Assembly (NCBI RefSeq): GCF_000210295.1
Contig: NC_026741.1
Span: 124,001-188,000 of the forward strand
DNA: 64,000 bases
Origin: Trypanosoma brucei gambiense DAL972
Taxonomy: Eukaryota; Euglenozoa; Kinetoplastea; Trypanosomatida; Trypanosomatidae
Direction of reading: 5' to 3'
Below the pieces are notes generated by a model, which saw only the letters and a list, made by a program, of their open reading frames with translations, was not told where the DNA came from and did not search any database. The position numbers were made by a program, and so were the translations under genes. Shown piece after piece: positions 20,354 to 32,900 of the stretch; position 1 is the first letter of the stretch; each line of letters begins with the position of its first letter.

Positions 20354-22603
20354 TTACATAACATGGCAGCATTTCGTTTTCTCTCTCTGCCGCGGAAGGC
20401 CAATCGACACTGAGGAGGGGACCGCTTCGCCAACAGTTTGCTGCGGGGACGCACACGACTCGGAGGAACGCACAGACGTTAAGGAACGACGCGCTGTTCT
20501 ATCGGTTATTTCAGAATCGGCTGCCGTATGTGACTCGGCTGCCGTATGTGCAACTGATGGTGGGCGTGATACCACTATAACACCCCGTCGTCGACTACCA
20601 AATGGTGCACTTGAAAAGGGTGAATGCTCCTCCGAGGTTGCGGGAAACGGTTCGGATGTTGTTATCGGAGACCGACGTCGCGCCGTTTGTGTAACCGCAA
20701 CAGGAACCTCCGCAGCGGGTTCCGTATCCAGAAAAAAGGGTACCCGATTAGACATCGGTGACGACGCGCAAGCGGTAGAAATGTTCGGTGAATTGGCTGG
20801 AACTTCACTAAACATGGGTAACGACCGACTTGAATGCAAAGCTATCGATTGGTGCGGACCACGTGCGGTCGTTGGGCACAGTTCAGTAGAATCCGCAACT
20901 GACGAACACCGTGACGCCTTCTCAGTTACAGGGTGTGAGTGAACGGTCGGTGCAACTGAGGAGCGAAGCGATATTTTGTTCGTGACCAGAGATCGCTCGA
21001 CGGTAGTCGGAAGTGCCGGGCATGTCCACTTTTCAGGGGTGACGAGTGACGCATCGGCAGTAGGCGTTATCGATAGACGGTCTGAAGCGGCCGCTGGTGA
21101 TGATGGCGATTGCGCGGTGGGTGCTTCCTCTAACGAATTCTGCGAACCATCCGCAGCGACAGCCGTCGATCTCGCTGTCGGCACAACTGATGGTTGAGGG
21201 GAAGCCCTCGAAGAGGCACCCGTCATCTTAATAATGGGTGTTATTCCGGTCCGACGTGAAAAAAACTCACTAGCAGTAGGAGAGGATGGGCTATCTAATA
21301 AACATGAACCACTCTCCGAAAGACGCCTCCACCTCACAACCCTTTCGGCGACCACACGCCCACTTGCCTCTTCAGTAGTTCGCGAGGTCCTCCTAAGCGA
21401 TGATGCGGGAGTTCGAGGAGTACCCCTCGACGTAACCCGCCCAGACGCTGCATTTGCGCTGCGTGCAGACCCCATAATTGTAACTATAGGGATTCGAGGT
21501 GTCGTGCTTGCCGTCGCAAAACCCCCCATTGCTCCAGGTTTTCGACTAAGGCTTCTTCTTGATGTCACTGCAGGAACCTTAAGTGGGACTAAACCATTTG
21601 GTACCGAAAGGCTTGCTTCCATCCCACAGCTCTTTAGGGTACTTATGGCTGATGGTTTGGGAACTCGTGGTGTGACAACGGCCGATGTTTGCACAACCTT
21701 CGCATCATGAATATGAGGGACATCCTCATCCACCACAAGTTCAACCACCACGTCATCGTCACCCACAGGGCTCGCGGGGATATTATTACCTTTGACTGTG
21801 GTAGGCGTAACGCATGCCTCAGGTCTTCGATGTGTCATTCTTGTTGCAACGACAGGTGGACGGAGTGTATCGGTCGTTCCTGTAATCCCGTTTCCTGCGC
21901 CACAGTTTCGTGGAGTTTTTTTTGCCGCTGTCTCAGTGACCCTAGGAGTTCTTTCGACACGTACTGCCAAATCAGGCGATGGCGGTTGTTCTTCCCTAGA
22001 GGTAGAAGGAACCTCTACATGTTCCACAACTATTGTTGGAGACGCTGTTTCCCGAGTGGCCGCAGCAGCGCGGGAAGCAATCGTTGTAAGAGGCAAGTGC
22101 TGCGAGTAGGGGGACATTAAAATACACTCGGCGCTTTCACCCGGAAGGAACCATTCACTGCAGCTTAACTCCGGAGCTGCAGGAGTTGGGGACAATAACT
22201 GTGGAGTGGGTTGATCCGAAGACGCCATGGGAAGATAAATGACAGTCTTGGCCAAACCGTCTCCCGCGTCTACTGATTTTGTGGCCTCGAAATCATCATC
22301 ACATGAAGGGATTAAATTCAGCGGCGTTTTTTGTGCGGGTAGTGCGCATTGCCGCGGTGATGGAGCACGTGAGGTAAACGTTGTGGCACTGCTCTCAAAC
22401 CATTTCATAACGCTGTCACCATCAAGTGTGTGAGACGAGGTGTCGCATGGGCGCGGTGTGGGGTCACCTGTTACCTTCTTTCCCAGTAGAGTCGGAACCA
22501 TGCGGGGAGTGCGGTACAAGAGATAATCTTGTGCAGGATCTAAGTGTGTAATTATCTTACATCTCTTAAATTGTTCCAGTTCAGCAAAGATGTTGATAGT
22601 CAT
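20354..22603 (-). CDS. Low-complexity Ser/Thr/Pro-rich protein with C-terminal CaaX prenylation motif
   Basis: The product has 749 residues from the ATG at 22601-22603 (MTINIFAELEQFKRCK). Nineteen further codons upstream are open but begin without ATG. I recognise no globular domain. The protein is dominated by Ser, Thr, Pro, Ala and Val. A Thr-Pro-Arg element recurs along the whole length (YRTPRM, VERTPRV, KKTPRN, VTPRVPK, TTPRIP, RGTPRTP). A strongly basic, Gly/Ser-rich middle (near SRRSLSRKPGAMGG) resembles microtubule- or nucleic-acid-binding linkers and proline-directed kinase targets. The C-terminus is KTKCCHVM. CHVM fits a CaaX box with Met at X, favouring farnesylation, and the preceding Cys could be palmitoylated. 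The likely location is a membrane or cytoskeleton-membrane interface. Function is unknown. Confidence 0.85.
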   Translation of the reverse strand: MTINIFAELEQFKRCKIITHLDPAQDYLLYRTPRMVPTLLGKKVTGDPTPRPCDTSSHTLDGDSVMKWFESSATTFTSRAPSPRQCALPAQKTPLNLIPSCDDDFEATKSVDAGDGLAKTVIYLPMASSDQPTPQLLSPTPAAPELSCSEWFLPGESAECILMSPYSQHLPLTTIASRAAAATRETASPTIVVEHVEVPSTSREEQPPSPDLAVRVERTPRVTETAAKKTPRNCGAGNGITGTTDTLRPPVVATRMTHRRPEACVTPTTVKGNNIPASPVGDDDVVVELVVDEDVPHIHDAKVVQTSAVVTPRVPKPSAISTLKSCGMEASLSVPNGLVPLKVPAVTSRRSLSRKPGAMGGFATASTTPRIPIVTIMGSARSANAASGRVTSRGTPRTPASSLRRTSRTTEEASGRVVAERVVRWRRLSESGSCLLDSPSSPTASEFFSRRTGITPIIKMTGASSRASPQPSVVPTARSTAVAADGSQNSLEEAPTAQSPSSPAAASDRLSITPTADASLVTPEKWTCPALPTTVERSLVTNKISLRSSVAPTVHSHPVTEKASRCSSVADSTELCPTTARGPHQSIALHSSRSLPMFSEVPANSPNISTACASSPMSNRVPFFLDTEPAAEVPVAVTQTARRRSPITTSEPFPATSEEHSPFSSAPFGSRRRGVIVVSRPPSVAHTAAESHTAADSEITDRTARRSLTSVRSSESCASPQQTVGEAVPSSVSIGLPRQREKTKCCHVM

Positions 22604-22857
22604 TCTGCTCAACTCTATAAATGAAAAGAAAGCGTTTGGTGTGCCCCTCCTAGTTTTCAACCTCTCACCTTATTCCCCTCACCTTCCACGCTTCTTTGCT
22701 GTTTCCTCTTATTTTTATTTTTACTTTTATTTTTGATACTTTGATCCTGTTTGTTACCCCGCTGTACTTTAATTTGAAGTATATTTGTCCTCCTGTTCTC
22801 TACCTATTTCCTTTGATACTTGAATATGCGTACACGTTTATTTTATATACGTATAAT

Positions 22858-22892
<35 letters not shown>

Positions 22893-25375
22893 GGTGCGAT
22901 TTCGCCACTAGAAATCTTCTTCTTATATTACAGGGACCCTCCTTCTTCCAAAAAAAAAAGGGGGGGGTAAAAAAATGATAATCAAAAAGCTAATAAAAGA
23001 TGGTTCAGTGACGGAATTTCTTCTCTGAATAAAATATGAAGGCCTTCACTGTTGGGTAAAACCCCTCCCCCTTGTTCAGCACCTTTCCTTATTTTCTCCT
23101 AAATTTTCCTTTCCTCTACTTAGAGCAGCAAGGAAATCAAACAACGCTGATCATATCCATGAAGAAGGAAAGGAAAGAAAAAAAAAAAAGAGTACAATAT
23201 GGGGAAACCCAAAAGGTTATCGTGTAGAGGCGGTAACAAAACAACAAATGAAAGGGGGGAAAAAAAAACGGCATCCAAGCCATTCATAGAAATGGTTATC
23301 AAACATCAGATTGTATTGCAACTCTTTCTTTGTTTCTTTTCCTCCTTGCGTTTCCACTTCTCATTCATGGCTATTGCTTCTACTCCGCTTTGTCTTTTTT
23401 TTTTGTTTATTTGACGTCCGTATGCTTGCATGCGTGTGTCTGAGCATGTTTCGTGTTCGTTTGCTTCTTTGTTTTACCTCCATCCTCCTCCTCCTCATCC
23501 TCTTCCTCTTCCCCCTCAAAAAAAAAAAAAAAAATGATCCACCACAAAGATACTCTCGCAAAAGAGAGCAGGAACAAAATATGGTGTCTGTTTTCTCAGT
23601 GTGAGCAATCGAGTTTTTCCACGAGGCAAAAAAAAAAAAAAAAGACACACCACGCGACGAAGGGTCACGATAACCAGCAAATTGAAAAAAATAATAATAA
23701 GTGTAATAATAATCAAAATGAAAAAAAAAAGAAAAAGAAGCAGTTTGAAGGAATAATCCTCATTCTGGTACCTCCTTTGCTATTGCCCTTTTTCCCTCCT
23801 TTTGCGCTCCACTCCACCTCACGTCCGTGGAAACGTATGAGTGCAAACTTCAACCCGCACAAAAAAAAAACAGAAAAAAAACGCTACAAATGCGCGGATG
23901 GGCGACGGAATCAATCATTGGTCAAAAGGCGCAGGGGGTCATTTTTTTCTTTTTTTTTTTAAATCTGTTTCTGTTTCTGTTTCTTTTTTTTTTTTTTGCT
24001 TTTCTTTTACTTCATTCATCCTAATTTTCCTCTACACCTCCCTTCCTTTCTTGTTTGTTCGTTGTTTGTTTGTTTTTTTTTGTTGTTGTTGTTGTTATTG
24101 TGTTGCTTCCTTGTTTTTATAACTCTCCTCTTCTTTATTTGTTGATTGGTTCCCTCATCTTCTCTTTTCCCCCTTCACTATTTTTCTTTCTTTTCTTTCC
24201 TTTCTTCTAAACTTTCACTTCATTCCTCTTCCTTATTTCCAAGATTATGTCACTAAAAGGTGCCATCAGAGGAATGAACTAATGAATTTGAAGAAAAAAA
24301 AAAGAAAAGAAAGAAAATGAGCAAAAACACAACAACACATGCACACACACACACACACTCACACACTGACACATATGCATACATACATTTATATGCACAA
24401 ACATACGCGTGTACATGAATAATAAGAGATTAAAAGGAAGGAAAGAGGTGCTCACACAAAAAAACAAACAAATACGAGAGAGACACGCACATACAAAAGT
24501 AGAAAAAAAAAAAAGAAACAAAGATATAAATAAAAGCACTAGCAGATAACAAGAGGAGAGGGAGGTTGACGGAAGCAAAAATAAATGAACGAATGAGGAA
24601 GAAGAGACGTAAACGTAGAAAAGAGAAAGAGGGAGAGAGAAGGATTGCGCGAGGCATGAAAAAAGGAACTAAAAACAAGATGAAGTTCCTTTTCTTCTTT
24701 TCCCGCTTTGCTATTCATATTTAAATATAACAAATATATATATATATATTTATTTATTTATTTATATTTTTTTTTCTGACTCTGATTTCATATGACGAAG
24801 GCTTCCTTCATGCCGCACTTCCGCTATGATGAAAAAAAAAAAAAGAGGAGGAAGAAAAAGAAGGGGAAAAGGGGGAAATGGAACACATATGCATATGTGC
24901 TCGTGTGGTGACTTTATAAACAAACTTACTTCCATTGTTTTCCTTTACCCCCTCCCCCTCCCCCCGATATTGCGTGTTTGTGTTGTTGTTTTTTTTTCTT
25001 TATTTCCCCCTTCACTCCACTCCCCTTTTTGACTTCTCCTCCTTTCTTTCCTATCCATTCCCCCTCACTCCATTCATCGTATTTTTATACCTCCTCTTTG
25101 TCTTTCTCTTTCCCTCTCATTCACTCTCACTCTTTTCATTTAATTAGTGTATATTTATGTTTTGTTTTGTGGTGACGTTTTTTTTTTTTTTTTCCCCCCC
25201 CCTTCCTTTCTTTTCTTTTCCTTTTTGCTGCTTGTTTTTCTCCCTTTTTCTCCTTTTTTTTTTCCTTCACTTTTATCCTTTTTGTTTTTTTTTGTTTCGG
25301 AGGGAAAATGGGGGGCCGTTGTTTCGGTTGTACCTCTTTTTTTTTTTTTAGTTTTTTTGTTCTTTTATTTTTTCT
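22604..25375. other. Intergenic spacer, polypyrimidine- and homopolymer-rich
   Basis: The spacer of 2.8 kb lies between Rab1 and the CaaX-protein gene. It holds (TA)n at 22861-22890, an A10G7 block at 22950-22966 with CT dinucleotides just left of it (possible acceptor for the CaaX gene), several A runs of 13-15 bases at 23518-23640, and strongly T/C-rich stretches at 23940-24240 and 24935-25378. The last of these should be the start of the Rab1 3' UTR. ORFs are homopolymer artefacts. Confidence 0.5.
22861..22890. repeat. (TA)n microsatellite
   Basis: This is a perfect 30-base AT run about 260 bases upstream of the CaaX-protein start. Confidence 0.9.
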
Positions 25376-26002
25376 TTAGCAACATCCACTCTTTTGACCT
25401 CCGCTGTTGGTTGCTGGGCGGTTATTACCGGTTAGTAATGGCCTTCCACCAGCAGTTGCGCCGCTGTTGGCTCCCTGAGCAGCCACACGTTTCTTAATAT
25501 TTTTTGCCATCTCAATGAAAGCCGTCTCCACGTTGGAGGATTCTTTAGCACTTGTCTCCAGGAAGGGAATCCCGAGGCTGTCAGCAAATTCCTGTGCCAT
25601 CTGCGTGTCAACGGCCTTCTTCGTAACGAGGTCACATTTATTGCCGACTAGCAGCTTGTTCACATTCTCACTGGCAAACTTGTCAATTTCAGAAAGCCAA
25701 GTTTTTACGTTGTTGAAACTCTCCATATCGGTAGTATCATACACAATAATAATGCCGTGTGCCCCGCGGTAGTAACTACTGGTGATGGTACGGAAGCGCT
25801 CCTGGCCGGCAGTATCCCAAATTTGTAATTTAATAACTTTACCATCAATATCCAGTGTGCGAATTTTAAAGTCCACACCGATGGTGCTGATGTAACTCTC
25901 CGTGTAGCTGTCGTCCGCAAAACGAAGAAGGAGACACGACTTTCCCACACCGCTATCGCCAATGAGCAACAGCTTAAAAAGGTGATCGTACTCTGTAGAC
26001 AT
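25376..26002 (-). CDS. RAB1: Small GTPase Rab1 (Ypt1 homologue)
   Basis: The product has 208 residues, the usual Rab length, from the ATG at 26000-26002. All nucleotide-binding motifs are intact: P-loop GDSGVGKS 15-22, switch I T40 in [11 protein letters not shown], switch [11 protein letters not shown] 62-70, NKCD 121-124 and ETSAK 149-153. The effector region [14 protein letters not shown] and the RabF segments [13 protein letters not shown] match the Rab1/Ypt1 subfamily closely. The C-terminus GCC is a double-cysteine geranylgeranylation signal. Rab1 controls ER-to-Golgi vesicle tethering, a central step in delivery of surface proteins in trypanosomes. Q67 is present, so normal GTP hydrolysis is expected. 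Rab8 and Rab18 are less likely, given the effector loop. A clear splice signal lies 118 bases upstream. Confidence 0.96.
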   Translation of the reverse strand: MSTEYDHLFKLLLIGDSGVGKSCLLLRFADDSYTESYISTIGVDFKIRTLDIDGKVIKLQIWDTAGQERFRTITSSYYRGAHGIIIVYDTTDMESFNNVKTWLSEIDKFASENVNKLLVGNKCDLVTKKAVDTQMAQEFADSLGIPFLETSAKESSNVETAFIEMAKNIKKRVAAQGANSGATAGGRPLLTGNNRPATNSGGQKSGCC

Positions 26003-26119
26003 AATTCACCGGTTTACTTGCAAAATAATTTCTTTGATCCCTTTTCCCTACTGTTCTCGATTGATTTGGCTGCTGTTGTTGCTACAGTTGTTGTTTTTTT
26101 AACACTTCCTTTCTTTTCG

Positions 26120-26151
26120 CTTCACAAAGAGGAAACAAAAAAAAAAAAAAA
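26120..26151 (-). promoter_or_regulatory. Candidate trans-splice acceptor for RAB1
   Basis: On the minus strand a 15-base T run (complement of 26137-26151) is followed by GTTTCCTCTTTGTGA and the first AG at 26121-26120. Use of this site gives a 117-base 5' UTR before the Rab1 ATG. Confidence 0.6.
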
Positions 26152-29100
26152 GAAACCTTCCCCCTTCTTTTCTCCTAATATGTCTCTGTTACCTGAGATG
26201 GTGCTGCTAAGTGAATGATTTCACACACGCAAAAACAGACTATAACCTACTTGTCGTGACTGTGAGAATACACTTCAGTTTGTTTGTTTTTTTTTTAAAG
26301 AAAGAGTTGTAGAGCAATTGAATAGTGTAACCGTATGGAAACGTGCAAGTTAAATGCGAAAATTGAAAATATATATATATATATAGTCCAGAAAATTTAA
26401 AGGAATAAAAGAAGAAGGAATAAAAGACGCAATACGCCTAACGGTAAAGGCAGAAAAAAAGACAGACGTACATTAGAAAATTAATGGTTTTAATGAAGAA
26501 ACCAAAGGAAACCTTTACACCATTCTGATCATTTGTTGGATGTCTCTCTCTCATACGCTTTTCTCTATATATATGCAGTTAAAATTTCATTCTCTCCTTT
26601 ACGTCTAACGAAACAATTTTGGTCCTTCCTTCATCTTCTACCACTTAAAAACCAAAACAAGCACCTAACGGGGAAGACGACAAAGAAAAAAAAAAGAAGG
26701 GAGGAAAAAAGGCATCGTTCAGTAACTGAGTAATGGAGCAACATTGGGAATCAGAAAAGAGACAGAGAGAGAGAGATAGGGAGGAGAAGAATAGAAACAA
26801 AAGTGTATTAAGTTGAAGATGCCACTGTGACGACGGCAAAGAGGAGATAACAAAAAAGGGAAAAGAGGAAGATGAGTGAAAGAAATAGAGAGAAAGCGGG
26901 GCTCAAATGTAAAAAAGTGAAAAAGAAAAAAGTGGGAAAGAACATAATCCGGAAGCATAGGCTTACATAGCAACCACCCGCCAAGTTCTGCGAAAACATG
27001 GTTGAAAGGGTCACTGCCACAATACTCGCACCTGCGCATATGCCTTCATATGTAGATCCTGAAATGTACACGGAACTCCCACACACAATTGGCAATGAAA
27101 CACACAAATATTCAAATACAAAATATATATAATGGGAAGAGGGGAAATATTGGGCATACGTGCGAGATTAAGTGTCACAGTTCACATCCACGAAACTAAA
27201 CACCACCTTCACGTCATCACACCAATTCATTCTCCTCTTCTCTTTTATTTACTTTTAAACGCTCAACATTGCGCCAGAAACCGTAACAATTGTATCTGCT
27301 CCCATTGTGGTTTCTTCACATATATAAACCATCGAAGAGTCGAATGGAAAACAAAACATTCCGCCCTCTTAATACTTTCGATTTGGATATCTTCTCTTTT
27401 TTTTTTTATTTCTAACCTCCCTTTTTCTCTCTCCCTCACTTTTAATAGTTCCTACTTTTCGTCCCGCCCGTTAACCCTCTTTCCTGCCCGAAAAACAAAC
27501 GGTCCCACCATTTCATTCCTTTTGCTGCCCTCTTCTCTTATTTGAAAATCACCTCCCGTTCGTTATGTTACTTTCTTCACTTCCTGTCGTATTCTTATTC
27601 ATATTCATTCCTTCGCTTGGCGATCCGTAATTGTGTGTACTTGTGTAACGATATGCACGAGAAGCGCTCGTTCCTGTACTTAATTCTCTCCCCCATATAG
27701 ACAACACACATGCACACATCCTACAAAACGCATCATATAACCTCCTTTCCCTGTGCTTTTTTTTTTACTTTTTGCCTGCACCTAACAATCGAAAATATAT
27801 TAGAAGCCAAACACATACACACACATATATATATATATATATAGATATAGATATATGCACAGGTTTTTTTATTTTATTTTTTTTAAAAAAAAACATACAA
27901 ACGTACACATACGCATTATTCCGCTTCCTTTACCCAGGCGCTGCAACTTCCCTCCTTCTGATATATTTATCGGTACATTCGGCAAGGAATGAGGGACCTT
28001 TTCCCGTAAAATGGTATAAAAGTGACGGCGAAACGCCACTTAAAATGTATGTGTAAATATAAATAAATAAATATGTATATATATGTGTGTGTGAATGTTC
28101 CTTTTTATTTCCTTTTGTTTTCTTTTCTGATCCTTTTCTTCAACCGATTAATTGAGGACAGTCAAACAGGGTGGTGGATTCACTTCCCTGATCTTCACTA
28201 TAGTCGTTACAGCCTTTTGCTTTTTATTTATTAACTTACTTGCATGACTTGACGAGTCACAAATACACAAGCATTATCATACGTCCTTTCCCTTCACTTT
28301 TCTTTTCCTCCTTTTGTCCCCCAAAAACAAATCATCGCCCTGTACAAAACAAAAAAAATTACCGGAATCTCCTCTCAATTTCACCAATTACTCTTCACGC
28401 ATCTCAACTCCTTCACCACATGTTCTCTACACACTCTCCCAACCTCTTGTCGACAACATTTGTGTAAAAAGAAAGCAGAAAAATGAAGAGACAATGGGAA
28501 TCTAACGTAAGCTCACGTCACATCTGCTTCATCGCACAAATAAAAATGTTAAAGAAAGAAGAAAAAAAGAAAAATTTAATTGAAACGAAATTATTTGGGT
28601 AGGAGAAAGTGGCGATGCTGAAACAAAATCTGTTGTGCATGTGGAGAAAAGAGCACCATCGAAATCTTCGAACGAAAGCAAAAAAAAAAGTAAACATACT
28701 TGAAAAAACGTGAAATATTTCCTATCTTGAACCTGTTCGGATATGATCCCTCTTTTATCTTTTATTTCTTTTTTTTTTTTGATCCCTTCGTCCAAATCCC
28801 CATCAAGGCACAGCATTCAGCACTTCTCCTTTTTCTTTAAAAGAAAATAAACAAGCATTAAAAAAAAAAAGAAGATAAGCCAGTTGCTATAATGAATGAA
28901 ATGACTAGAAACAATTTGAAAAAAAAAAGGAGAGAAAGAAAAAAAGAAATGACACCATTTATTTTTTTTTCTTTTTTGCTTAGTTTTGCTCTTTGCCTAT
29001 TTTCTTCCTTCTGGTGCTCTGCACTTCTCTACCAGTCTCGCACAGAAAAAGTCATACGTTATTTTTTTTTTCCCCCACCTCACCAACCTGATTTTCATCA

Positions 29101-29934
29101 TCTAATCTGGTAGTTGGGATTGCCTACTTGCGTTTCTTCATCGTAACACACACGCACACAAGCATATTTATTTATTTATTCATTTACTTATTTATTTATT
29201 TATACATTTGTTTACTCCTTAGACGGGACATGGCCTCGGGAACGTACACACGTATTTATTTATACGCTGCAAGCATAGGCTAAAAAAAAAACAATAATAA
29301 GCATAATAATAATAATAATAATAAGTGGAAATGCAGTGGCGACAGCCACCCACCCTCTCTCCTCCCCTCCCTTCCATGGAATACAATAATAAAACATTTT
29401 ATTTCCCCAACAGGTTCTCAACGATCCATTATGTTTCGTTTTTCATTTATTTATTCTTATTATTTTTTTTTTGAAATTTGGTCGGTTCCCGGTTACAGCA
29501 AATGAGGAAATGAATGAGTGAAATAACACTTCACCAAAAAAAAACATGCAGACATTTACGAGGTAACGGAGGGACCGCCACTTTTTTTTTTCTTTCGTAA
29601 ACAAAAAGAAGAAAAGAGGCGGAGCCGAATATTTGCATCCGCATTCTCTTCTTCTGTGTACACTCGACCACGTTTATAATAATGCAGTGTACATTTTTAC
29701 CTTATTTTATATAATTATTTCTTCACATTTTCTTCCGAGATTGTCATTTCCGCCACCTTCCAACAACACAAGTCACGGAATTGAAGATATTTATAAACGC
29801 TTGAAGGTGGTGAGGAACAAAATGAATTGATATCAAAAAAAACAAAACAAAAATTGGAAACCGTAAGAAGCATATGACAGCGAGGAATTAAAGTGCAACA
29901 GAAAATGAAATATAATTATAAAAATGATAACAAC

Positions 29935-29995
29935 AATAATAATAATAATAATAACAGTGATAACACCAAATATATAATAATAATAATAATAATAA
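29935..29995. repeat. (AAT)n arrays
   Basis: Two AAT/ATA trinucleotide arrays are separated by a short unique stretch within the large gene-free region. Confidence 0.85.
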
Positions 29996-32900
29996 TGAAA
30001 ATGAAAATAAGCGAACAAAACAATGCAATGATGTGAAGAGAACACACTGAAAGAAGAAGGTATGGGTATTGACGAGATGTGATGTGTTAGAGGGGAAAGT
30101 GAGAGAGATGAAATATAATTTCAAAGAAAAAAGGAATTAAAAAGAATCAAGTAATATACCTTTTTCTTCTTTAATTTCTCTTTATCTCTTATATTGGTGC
30201 TTCTTCGATTCCCTTTATTATTTTTTTTCTTTCGGTTTATTGTGAGTGTAGAGAAAAAAAAAGATATTGGAGTGGCACCAAATCAGCACCGAAAGATCCA
30301 ACGGTAGTTGGAGTTAAGAGCAAAACATAACATAACATTTATAATAATAATAATAGAAAAAAACACTCCATCTGTAAAAAAATTTTCTACACCCCTTACA
30401 AAACACATCATTCAGAACAAAAAAGAAAAAAAGCGAAATAACATTTTCAAGTAACTTTTTACTTATCTCTTTCCTGACTCACCATATGGCATATGATTGC
30501 CGCAGTGGAAAGAAACAAAAAAAACAAAAAAAAAGGCGAGTGGGAAGAGGGAGCACGCATCTAAAAATATATTTTTCTTAATAAAAAAAAAAAATCATAT
30601 CATTAATTGTTGTTTTTATATAGTTATTTGTATTTACAACAGAAACAACAGCATCAAAATCAGTAAAAGAAATGGAAGCGGCGCATTACTGGTCGGTGGC
30701 ATTATAATAAAATGATGAAGGTGGGGGGAAAATAAAAACGAGGAACGCCTAATCATTTCTAAAATTACTTTATCATTGGAAAATTAGAGACAATGGAGTA
30801 GAAATGAAATGAAATTCAAATGTCACACCCATTTTTTTTTTTACTTATATTACCCACTCATAAAATAAAAAGGGTAAAAATAAAATAAAGTCCCCCGTTT
30901 CCGGTAGCGTTAACTCCCTCGACAACCCTTGCAATTTAATATAATCAAAGCAGGAAAAAAAAAAGAGAAACAAAAATGTGTTTGTAAGTAAATATTTCAT
31001 CGGCCGCTAGGCTTTTCTCCTTCCTTCTTTTTTTTTTCGTTTCTTCCTTCCATCGTTTCCTTCTCCTTTTCAGGTACGTGGAGCAGTGGTATGAAGGGCC
31101 GGAAATAAAAATGTACGGAATAAATATAAAAGGGAGAAAAGAAAGAACAAAACAAAGAGCATGACGAGACCAAACCGTTTTACGCTTACATAAACAAAAA
31201 CAAAGTCAAAAAAAGAAACATGCCATTTAGCTGTTAGCTTGTTTCTGCTCGGCAGTCGTGCTTTTTATATATTTCTTATTTATTTATCTCCCGCTTCACA
31301 AGTTTGAGAGAATACAAAATGAAATTAGGGCATCAATAAAAACAAAAAAATCATACTTTAAAAAAGACTGCAACAGCAACACATGGGGGAGAGATTAAAA
31401 CATTTATTTTTATCTAAACATTTGCTTTAATTATATTTTATGTAAAATTGCACACGCGTGTGTAATATGTCCCCTCTTTTTTCTATTTTCCCCCCTTTCT
31501 TTGCCCGCTTCGTCACTCCAAATGACTAACGGCATGAAAAGGAAACGAAACAGAAGAAGTACACTTATAATATTTACTTTTTAGTATTTAATTATCTTTT
31601 CATTGTTTATTTTTTTTTTCCTTTCCCCCTTCCGTATTCCCCATTTAATATTTTGATACATAAGAATAATGACGCCAAAACAGAGGAAAAAAAAATCTGA
31701 CGACGACATCATAACATTCATCACTTTATTATCATATCAGTAATAGAAGTAATGGCAGAAGCAGAAGTGATTGTAATTTCTTTCAATACTTAACGAAAAA
31801 AAAAAAGTAACAATGGCACAATCAGCACACTCGCTTTCCATTGTCCTTTTTTATTTGTTTTTTTTTTTGGTTCCTTGATAGTCGCGTTTATTCGTTCAGT
31901 TTTGGGTTTTCATTTTATTCTCCAAAACAAAAACAAAAGCACACATGCACCCGTGTGGAATAAAAACAAGAAACAAAAGAATTAATTAATTAATGACTTC
32001 AACTTTCATATTTGAGAAACACAGACACACACACACATACACACAACATATATATATATATATATGTATGAAATGAGTTGAACAAATGAAAGAGCACATG
32101 AGAGGAAACACGAAACACAATAAAAACATATATTTATTTGTTTATTTAAAATGCCTACGCGGGTGTGTGCCCTTTTCTTCTTGGACTTTGTTCCTTCGTT
32201 ACTTTCAAAAAAAAAACGTTAAAAACATCCGCTGATTGTTATTGATTTTTTTTTGCATCTTTCCTTCAACCCACTGGAAAATTGATACGATTATACCCCA
32301 CCGTCTTTATTTTCGTCCCTTCAACTCTCTTTAAAATACAATGAATATTGGAGTGAACACGAAAAGAGGAGTAAAGCAGAAGAAAAAAACAAAGATGAAA
32401 AATTAGGGAAATACAAGGACAAAAGGAACACACAACAAAAATAATAGTAACAATAATTATCGGAATAAAGCAATAAATAAGACAGCAACAACAACAACAA
32501 CAATATTATTAAATAATAATAATAGTAATAGTCAATAACAATCATCTTAATAATAATAATAAACGAACGAATAAAATGGAAAGTAAAGGGAAGACACAGA
32601 GAGAGAGAGAGAAAAGAAGAGACAAAAAAGAGGGGGAAAGTGATGGAGCTCCATGGCTAAACCACTTACACTCAAGTAAATATTTACTAAATTATTCATT
32701 AATAATAATATATACGTTTATATTTATCTACACTTATCCAACACTTACTTATTTCTTGTCTTCTTTTCCTTATTTGGATTTTACTTTGTTTTATCAGTTG
32801 TTTCTCTTTTGTTTTTAAAAAAAAATGGTGTAATCCCAAGCAGTCTCTCATGCTATTTCGTCCTCTTTTTCTAATTTTTCTCTTCTCTTCTCTCTTTCTT

